From the NCBI RefSeq assembly GCF_000955955.1, contig NZ_JYJG01000130.1, positions 1-54,976 of the forward strand: a DNA stretch of 54,976 bases. Direction: 5' to 3'. The notes below the pieces were generated by a model. It made no database searches. It saw nothing but the letters and a program-made list of their open reading frames with translations, and had not been told where the DNA came from. The position numbers and the translations under genes were made by a program. Shown here one piece after another: positions 50,519-54,976 of the stretch. This DNA comes from Lentzea aerocolonigenes (GTDB lineage Bacteria > Actinomycetota > Actinomycetes > Mycobacteriales > Pseudonocardiaceae). Positions within the stretch are counted from its first letter, which is position 1, and each line of letters begins with the position of its first letter.

Positions 50519-53323
50519 TCACGACTGCGTGAGTTCCTTTTGGGCAGCCGCAACCACCGCGGCCACCGTCATCGCCGACCCGCGCGCGAACGCGGCGGCG
50601 TATTCCTCCTCGCCCAACGCCTGCGAGCAGAGAGCCACGCACTGGTCGTGCGAGGCCGCGAAGTTCGCCGACCCGAACAGCGGCAACCCGACTGACTGCC
50701 ACACCCGGTCAGCGCCGCCCAACAACAACGCGGCGTGCGAAGCGGATCCGCACACGACCGAGATCAGCGCCAGCAGCTCCACCGACACCGCGATCCCCAA
50801 CAGATCGTCGAACTTCTCCTTGATGCGCAACGAAGAAGTGGCCAGCTCACGGGCCTCGGCGACGTCGCCACGTCCCATCGCGACGAACGCCAGGACGTAC
50901 AAGGCGTACGCGCGCGCCCACAGCTCACCGTTCTCCTCGCACACGGCCCGCGCCTCAGCACAAAGAGAGGCCGCGCGGTCCAACTCACCACCGAAAGCCA
51001 CCGTGATCGCCAACGCCACCCGCGCCATGATCACGTTGCTGTCCAGGTGCCCCAGCTCGGTGTGCGCGCGGTCCGCTTCGGCCAGCAGCGAGGCGCCCAG
51101 CGGCAGGTCGTCGTTGAACACGGCGGCCGCACCCTGCACGTACGTCGCGTAGACGTCGGCGTCCGCGTCGCCCAGCAGCGCGGCCTCGGTCCGGCACGTC
51201 TCCAGCAGCGCGGGCACGGCGGCCGTGTTGCCCTGCAGCGTTGCCACGTACCCGTTGACCCACAACGCCTTGCAGCGCGCGCGTGACGGCTCGGTCTCCA
51301 GCGACAACGCCCAGTTCAGCCAGTGCCGGCCCTCGGCGAACCGCCCGCAGCCGACCCAGTAGAACCACAGCGTCGCAGCCAGCCGCAGACCCGAGTCGGC
51401 CTCGCCCGGCGTCGTCAGCGAGTACTCCAGAGCCGCCCGCAGATTGCCGCTCTCGGTCGTCATCCACCCGACCGTCGCGGCCTGCCGTGGCGTGAACCAG
51501 GCCCGTTCGCCCTGCTGAGCCACGCCGGCGTACCAGTCGCGATGCCTCAACCGCAGCCGTGCTTCCTCATCGCTCGCACGCAACCGCGTCTGCCCGTACT
51601 GGCGCATGGTCTCCAGCAACCGATAGCGCGCCACGCCCGCGTGTTCCTCGCGCTGCAGCACGGACTTGTCGACCAGCCCGTCGACCGCGTCGAACATGAA
51701 GTCCGCGGTCAGCGAGTCGTCCGAGCACACCGCCTCGGCCGCCGCGAGATCGAAACTGCCCGCGAAGACCGCCGCTCGTGCCCACAGCAGCTGCTCGCGC
51801 GGCGAACACAGGTCGAAGCTCCAGTCCATGGTCGCCAGCAGGGTCTGGTGCTGCGGCAACGCGGTGCGCCCGCCGTCGGTCAGCACCTTGAACCTGTCGT
51901 CGAGCCGTTCCAGCAGCTGCGCCGGCGTCAGCGCACGCACTCGCAGCGCCGCCATCTCGATCGCCAGCGGGATGCCGTCGAGCCGTCGGCACAGGTCCGC
52001 CACGGCCTGCTCGTTCGCGCCCGTGATGACGAACGAGCCAGGCACGGCGGCGTTGGCGCGTTGAGCGAACAACGTCGCCGCCGGATAGGGGACGGACAAC
52101 GGCGCCACGGCCAGCACCTGCTCGCCGTAGACCCGCAGAGCCCTGCGAGAAGTCGCGATGACCCGCAGTTTTGGCGCCACTTTCAGCAGCGTGTCCACGA
52201 GCACCGCGCAGTGGTCGACGACGTGCTCGCAGTTGTCCAGCACCAGCAACGCGTCCCGGTCGGCGAGGAACTCCGTCAAGACGCTCAGCTGCCCGCGCCC
52301 GGTCTGGTCGACCACGCCCAGCGCCTCGGCCACGGTGTGCGGCACAAGAGCCCGGTCGCGCAACGCCGCCAGCTCCACCAGCCACACCCCGTCCGGCGGC
52401 TGTTCGCCCCGCGCCACGTGCACCGCGAGCCTCGTCTTGCCCACCCCGCCGACACCGATCAACGTGACGAGCCGGTGCTGCCGGATCAGGTCGGCGACGT
52501 GCTCGGTCTCCGGCCGGTCCACGAAGCTCGACCGGTCGGCCGGCAGGTTGCCGCGAATCACCACCGGAGCACGTTCTGGCAGGTCGAGCCGTGGATCGGC
52601 GCTCAGCACGGCCTGTTCGAGATCGCGCAGCCTGCTGCCCGGCTCGATGCCCAGCTCGTCGACCAGCACGCCGCGCGCCCGGTGGAACGCGGCCAGTGCC
52701 TCCGCCTGCCGTCCCGACCGGTAGAGCGCGATCATCAGCTGCTCCCACAGCCGTTCGCGGAACGGGTGCTGCTCGACCAGCGAGTTGACCAGCGGCGCCA
52801 CGGCGGCGTGCTCGCCGAGGGCCAGCGAGGCCTCCATCAGGTCCTCGGTCGCGTCCATCCGCAGCTCGGTGAGCCGCGCGGACTCGTGCCGCGTCCACTC
52901 GCCCGGCCGGCAGTCCGCGAGTGGATCACCTGCCCACAACGCCAGCGCCTCGCGGAGCATCCGAGCGGAGTCCACCGGGTCGTCGCTCTTGCGTGCTGCT
53001 GCGACGAGTGCCTCGAACCGTGCGACGTCCACGGTGTCCGCGGGCGTGTTCAGCACGTAACCCGGTTCGCGGGTGGCGATCAGCTCGCCGAGCCCGGCGT
53101 CGCGGATCTGGCCGCGCAGGCGGGCGAGCAGGCTGTGCAGGGTCTTCGTGGCGGTCGCCGGCACGTCGTCCGACCAGAGCGCGTCCACGAGCGCGCTGCG
53201 CGGCACCGTCTCGCCCGGATTGAGGGCGAGCCGTGCGACGAGCGTCCGTTGTCCCGCGCTGCTGAGCTGAACTGATCCGTTCGGACCGGTGAGTTCGAGC
53301 GGACCGAGCAGCCGGATGATCAC
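50519..53323 (-). CDS. SARP-family regulator with ATPase and TPR-like domains
   Basis: About 934 residues from GTG 53323, with ACAGGA about nine bases upstream. Domains are SARP winged helix (1-95), bacterial transcriptional activation domain (100-245), a STAND/AAA ATPase with Walker A GVGGVGKT (290-297) and LLVLDNCEH Walker B, and a TPR-like helical C-terminal half (about 640-934). It is of the AfsR/large SARP type and probably activates a specialised pathway. It is divergent from a cytochrome P450 across 58 bp, so the P450 is a likely target (inference). Confidence 0.9.
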   Translation of the reverse strand: MIIRLLGPLELTGPNGSVQLSSAGQRTLVARLALNPGETVPRSALVDALWSDDVPATATKTLHSLLARLRGQIRDAGLGELIATREPGYVLNTPADTVDVARFEALVAAARKSDDPVDSARMLREALALWAGDPLADCRPGEWTRHESARLTELRMDATEDLMEASLALGEHAAVAPLVNSLVEQHPFRERLWEQLMIALYRSGRQAEALAAFHRARGVLVDELGIEPGSRLRDLEQAVLSADPRLDLPERAPVVIRGNLPADRSSFVDRPETEHVADLIRQHRLVTLIGVGGVGKTRLAVHVARGEQPPDGVWLVELAALRDRALVPHTVAEALGVVDQTGRGQLSVLTEFLADRDALLVLDNCEHVVDHCAVLVDTLLKVAPKLRVIATSRRALRVYGEQVLAVAPLSVPYPAATLFAQRANAAVPGSFVITGANEQAVADLCRRLDGIPLAIEMAALRVRALTPAQLLERLDDRFKVLTDGGRTALPQHQTLLATMDWSFDLCSPREQLLWARAAVFAGSFDLAAAEAVCSDDSLTADFMFDAVDGLVDKSVLQREEHAGVARYRLLETMRQYGQTRLRASDEEARLRLRHRDWYAGVAQQGERAWFTPRQAATVGWMTTESGNLRAALEYSLTTPGEADSGLRLAATLWFYWVGCGRFAEGRHWLNWALSLETEPSRARCKALWVNGYVATLQGNTAAVPALLETCRTEAALLGDADADVYATYVQGAAAVFNDDLPLGASLLAEADRAHTELGHLDSNVIMARVALAITVAFGGELDRAASLCAEARAVCEENGELWARAYALYVLAFVAMGRGDVAEARELATSSLRIKEKFDDLLGIAVSVELLALISVVCGSASHAALLLGGADRVWQSVGLPLFGSANFAASHDQCVALCSQALGEEEYAAAFARGSAMTVAAVVAAAQKELTQS

Positions 53324-53381
53324 CGTAATTCGTCCTGTCGTCAGCCCCCGACAAAGGCTGGAACCGGGCCAAGATACTGCA

Positions 53382-54428
53382 ATGGAATTCGACCCGAGAA
53401 TCAACGCCCAGCGGGTGACCGCATACGCCGACCTGCGTGCCGTGCTGGCTGATCCGGTGACGTTCTCCTCCCGGAACATGACAGGTCCGCAGGTCGCGGC
53501 CGTGGCGGCGCTGTTGCCGCCGGAGCAGCGGCGATTGCTGGAATTGATGTCCTCGCTCAACGCGGCGGACGGATCCAGGCACGCCCGAATTCGTGCGGCG
53601 GCGAATCAGAAATTCACTCCAACGGCCGTGCGCCAAATGGCTGACGTAATTCGGCGGCGCGCTCGGACGCTTCTCGACGAGCTGCCTGAGGAAGCGGATT
53701 TCGTGAGCGAGTTCGCCGCGCCGTTCGCGTTGGGCGTCGTCGGTGACGTGCTCGGCGTGCCCGAACGGGACTTTCCGCTGTTCCGCGAGTTCGTGGCGCC
53801 GGTGCTGGAGCTGACCAGCGGCGAGGAGGTCAGCGAGCGGGTCCTCGGGTCGTACTTCGCCGGGATGAACGAGTTCTGCGCCTACTTCGGGCGCTCGGAC
53901 GCGTTCAAGGGCGGTCAGCTGTCCGAGCAGGAACGGCTGTCACTCTGCCTCGCCACCGTTGTTGCGGGCACCGACTCGACCACGAACCTGTTGGCCAGCA
54001 CGCTGTTGCGGCTCGACGCACGGGAACGACGGCTCGGCGGCGTGGTGGAGGAGGTGGTGCGGCTGGACGCGCCGTTCATCGGCTTCTTCCGGACAGCGAC
54101 GTGTCCGGTGACGATGGGCGGGGTGAAGATCGCCGAGGGCGAGCACCTGTTCCTCGACTACGCGGCCGGCAACCGCGACCCGAAGGTGTTCTCCGAGGAC
54201 TTCGACCCCGGCAGGCCGTCCGTGCCCGGCCATCTCGGCTTCGGGCACGGACCGCACTACTGCCTCGGCGCGCAGCTCGCGCGCCTGGAGGGCCGGATCG
54301 TCGCCGAGGAGCTGCTCGACCGCTCGTCCGAGGTGGCCGAGCAGCCCGGCGACGTGCGTTACCGCAGGCACCTGATCAGTCACGGGCCCGCGGTGCTGCG
54401 GTTCAGGCCAGGGCGGCGTCCAGCGTGA
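53382..54428 (+). CDS. Cytochrome P450, short form
   Basis: About 348 residues from ATG 53382, against about 400 for usual bacterial P450s. It has helix C RHARIR, the I-helix AGTDSTT, ExxR as EVVR, and the haem loop FGHGPHYCLGAQ with the axial Cys. The region between the I-helix and ExxR is shortened. The N-terminus also lacks the usual first 40 residues. All catalytic motifs are present, so it is probably active. It is divergent from the SARP regulator and overlaps the convergent osmC by 26 bp. Confidence 0.9.
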   Translation: MEFDPRINAQRVTAYADLRAVLADPVTFSSRNMTGPQVAAVAALLPPEQRRLLELMSSLNAADGSRHARIRAAANQKFTPTAVRQMADVIRRRARTLLDELPEEADFVSEFAAPFALGVVGDVLGVPERDFPLFREFVAPVLELTSGEEVSERVLGSYFAGMNEFCAYFGRSDAFKGGQLSEQERLSLCLATVVAGTDSTTNLLASTLLRLDARERRLGGVVEEVVRLDAPFIGFFRTATCPVTMGGVKIAEGEHLFLDYAAGNRDPKVFSEDFDPGRPSVPGHLGFGHGPHYCLGAQLARLEGRIVAEELLDRSSEVAEQPGDVRYRRHLISHGPAVLRFRPGRRPA

Positions 54429-54828
54429 TGTCGACGGCCGCGAGCGCCTTGGAGACCGGGCAGTTCGCCTTGGCGCCCTCGGCCGCCGCGACGAAGTCCT
54501 CTGCCGAGATGCCGGGCACGTTGGCGCGCACGGTCAGGTGAATCCCGAGGATGCCCTGGCCCGCCTGGAACTTGACCTCGGCCTTGGTGTCGATGGAGGT
54601 GGGCGGCGTGCCCGCGCCGGTCAGGCCGTGCGAGAGCGCCATCGAGTAGCAGGAGGAGTGCGCCGCCGCGATGAGCTCCTCGGGGCTGGTCTTGCCACCG
54701 GCCTCCTCGGCGCGCGCCTTCCAGTCGATCTCGAAGCTGCCGCTCTTGGACGTGTCGAGGCTGACGTTTCCCTTGCCCTCGACGAGAGAGCCTTCCCAGT
54801 GCGCGTTTGCCGTCTGAGTGATGGCCAT
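54403..54828 (-). CDS. OsmC/Ohr-family peroxiredoxin
   Basis: This 141-residue protein starts at ATG 54828 behind GGAG. The two reactive cysteines are Cys60 (AAHSSCYSMAL) and Cys123 (KANCPVSKAL), the standard OsmC pair that reduces organic hydroperoxides at the dimer interface. The SPEEL motif precedes the first Cys. It is cytosolic. The 3' end overlaps the convergent P450 gene by 26 bp. Confidence 0.92.
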   Translation of the reverse strand: MAITQTANAHWEGSLVEGKGNVSLDTSKSGSFEIDWKARAEEAGGKTSPEELIAAAHSSCYSMALSHGLTGAGTPPTSIDTKAEVKFQAGQGILGIHLTVRANVPGISAEDFVAAAEGAKANCPVSKALAAVDITLDAALA

Positions 54829-54935
54829 GATCTCCAGGTCCTTGTCGAACGTGCTCGACCCGTGTGGTTCGAGCGGCTGGTACCACCCTTTCACGGGCGG
54901 GCTTCGAGATCACCTTGAGAAGCCTGAGAAACGAA

Positions 54936-54968
54936 GAAGACCCGGTGTCCGTGGACACCCGGGTCTTC
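54936..54968 (-). terminator. Hairpin terminator, probably of a gene beyond the right edge
   Basis: GAAGACCCGGTGTCC and GGACACCCGGGTCTTC pair with one bulged base around a 2-nt loop. On the minus strand it is followed by TTCGTTTC. It would end transcription arriving from outside the window before osmC. Confidence 0.75.
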
Positions 54969-54976
54969 TGTCGAGA

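Noticed and set aside
51323..53275. 650-codon plus-strand frame opposite the SARP regulator
   Set aside because: Same reason; composition is that of an antisense shadow and no domain is recognisable.
50519..54428. Calling a biosynthetic gene cluster
   Set aside because: Only one P450 and one regulator are present; no synthase or scaffold gene is in view.

Overview
The window is about 55 kb of dense, very GC-rich DNA. It has many GTG starts, short intergenic gaps, an FHA/Ser-Thr kinase/PP2C/RodA/PBP cluster, two large SARP/AfsR-type regulators, and an XRE regulator with DUF5753 and DUF397 parts. Together these point to a mycelial actinobacterium of the order Pseudonocardiales (Lentzea/Saccharothrix/Amycolatopsis-like). 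I infer this from gene content only. The fhaA-fhaB-pstP-rodA-pbpA-pknA-pknB block facing trpG is the classic origin-proximal block of Actinobacteria, so the window probably lies near oriC. A near-match to the ParB site parS at 23.58 kb fits that.

Layout. 0-1 kb: the start of a ferredoxin-NADP reductase gene with an iron-box-like promoter. 1-11.4 kb: trpG converging on the growth and division signalling operon. 11.5 kb: tRNA-Leu(CAG) and its terminator. 11.7-20.6 kb: accessory metabolism, namely a compact MDR oxidoreductase, an ALO-type FAD oxidase divergent from a PLP amino-acid deaminase/aldolase, and a TetR regulator divergent from a GH1 glucosidase-MFS-SDR operon. 20.6-23.5 kb: small unknown genes and an NsdA-like HTH/TPR regulator. 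23.5-28.1 kb: the parS-like site, an SDR/LysR divergent pair with a clean operator, and a copper operon (membrane protein, YcnI, CopC, CopD). 28.1-38.9 kb: BCCT transporter, DUF6474, TM0106 nuclease, secreted SH3-like protein, AfsR-like regulator, hydroxyacyl-CoA dehydrogenase, UDP-glucose dehydrogenase and a gamma-glutamyltransferase-like protein. 38.9-40.7 kb: two small secreted proteins and a repeatedly deleted XRE-DUF5753/DUF397 locus. 40.7-48.5 kb: a cell-surface glycan region with a 1239-residue two-glycosyltransferase/coiled-coil/FkbM fusion, its membrane partner, a 43-residue membrane peptide behind a hairpin that masks its ribosome binding site, msrA and a polytopic GT-C-like protein. 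48.5-54.9 kb: Thr-rich anchor, RlpA-like protein, CdiI-like immunity protein, Acg-like nitroreductase, SARP-ATPase regulator, short cytochrome P450 and OsmC.

How the parts relate. PknA and PknB phosphorylate, PstP dephosphorylates, FhaA and FhaB read the phosphothreonine marks, and RodA/PbpA build the wall. UGDH, the giant glycosyltransferase and the GT-C-like protein could supply or build a surface polymer. The most interesting unexplained element is the Shine-Dalgarno-sequestering hairpin in front of the small membrane peptide gene, which also carries a TTA codon near its start. The other notable items are the triple fusion protein, the parS-like site and the serially deleted XRE locus. I saw no CRISPR array, insertion sequence, rRNA or prophage.
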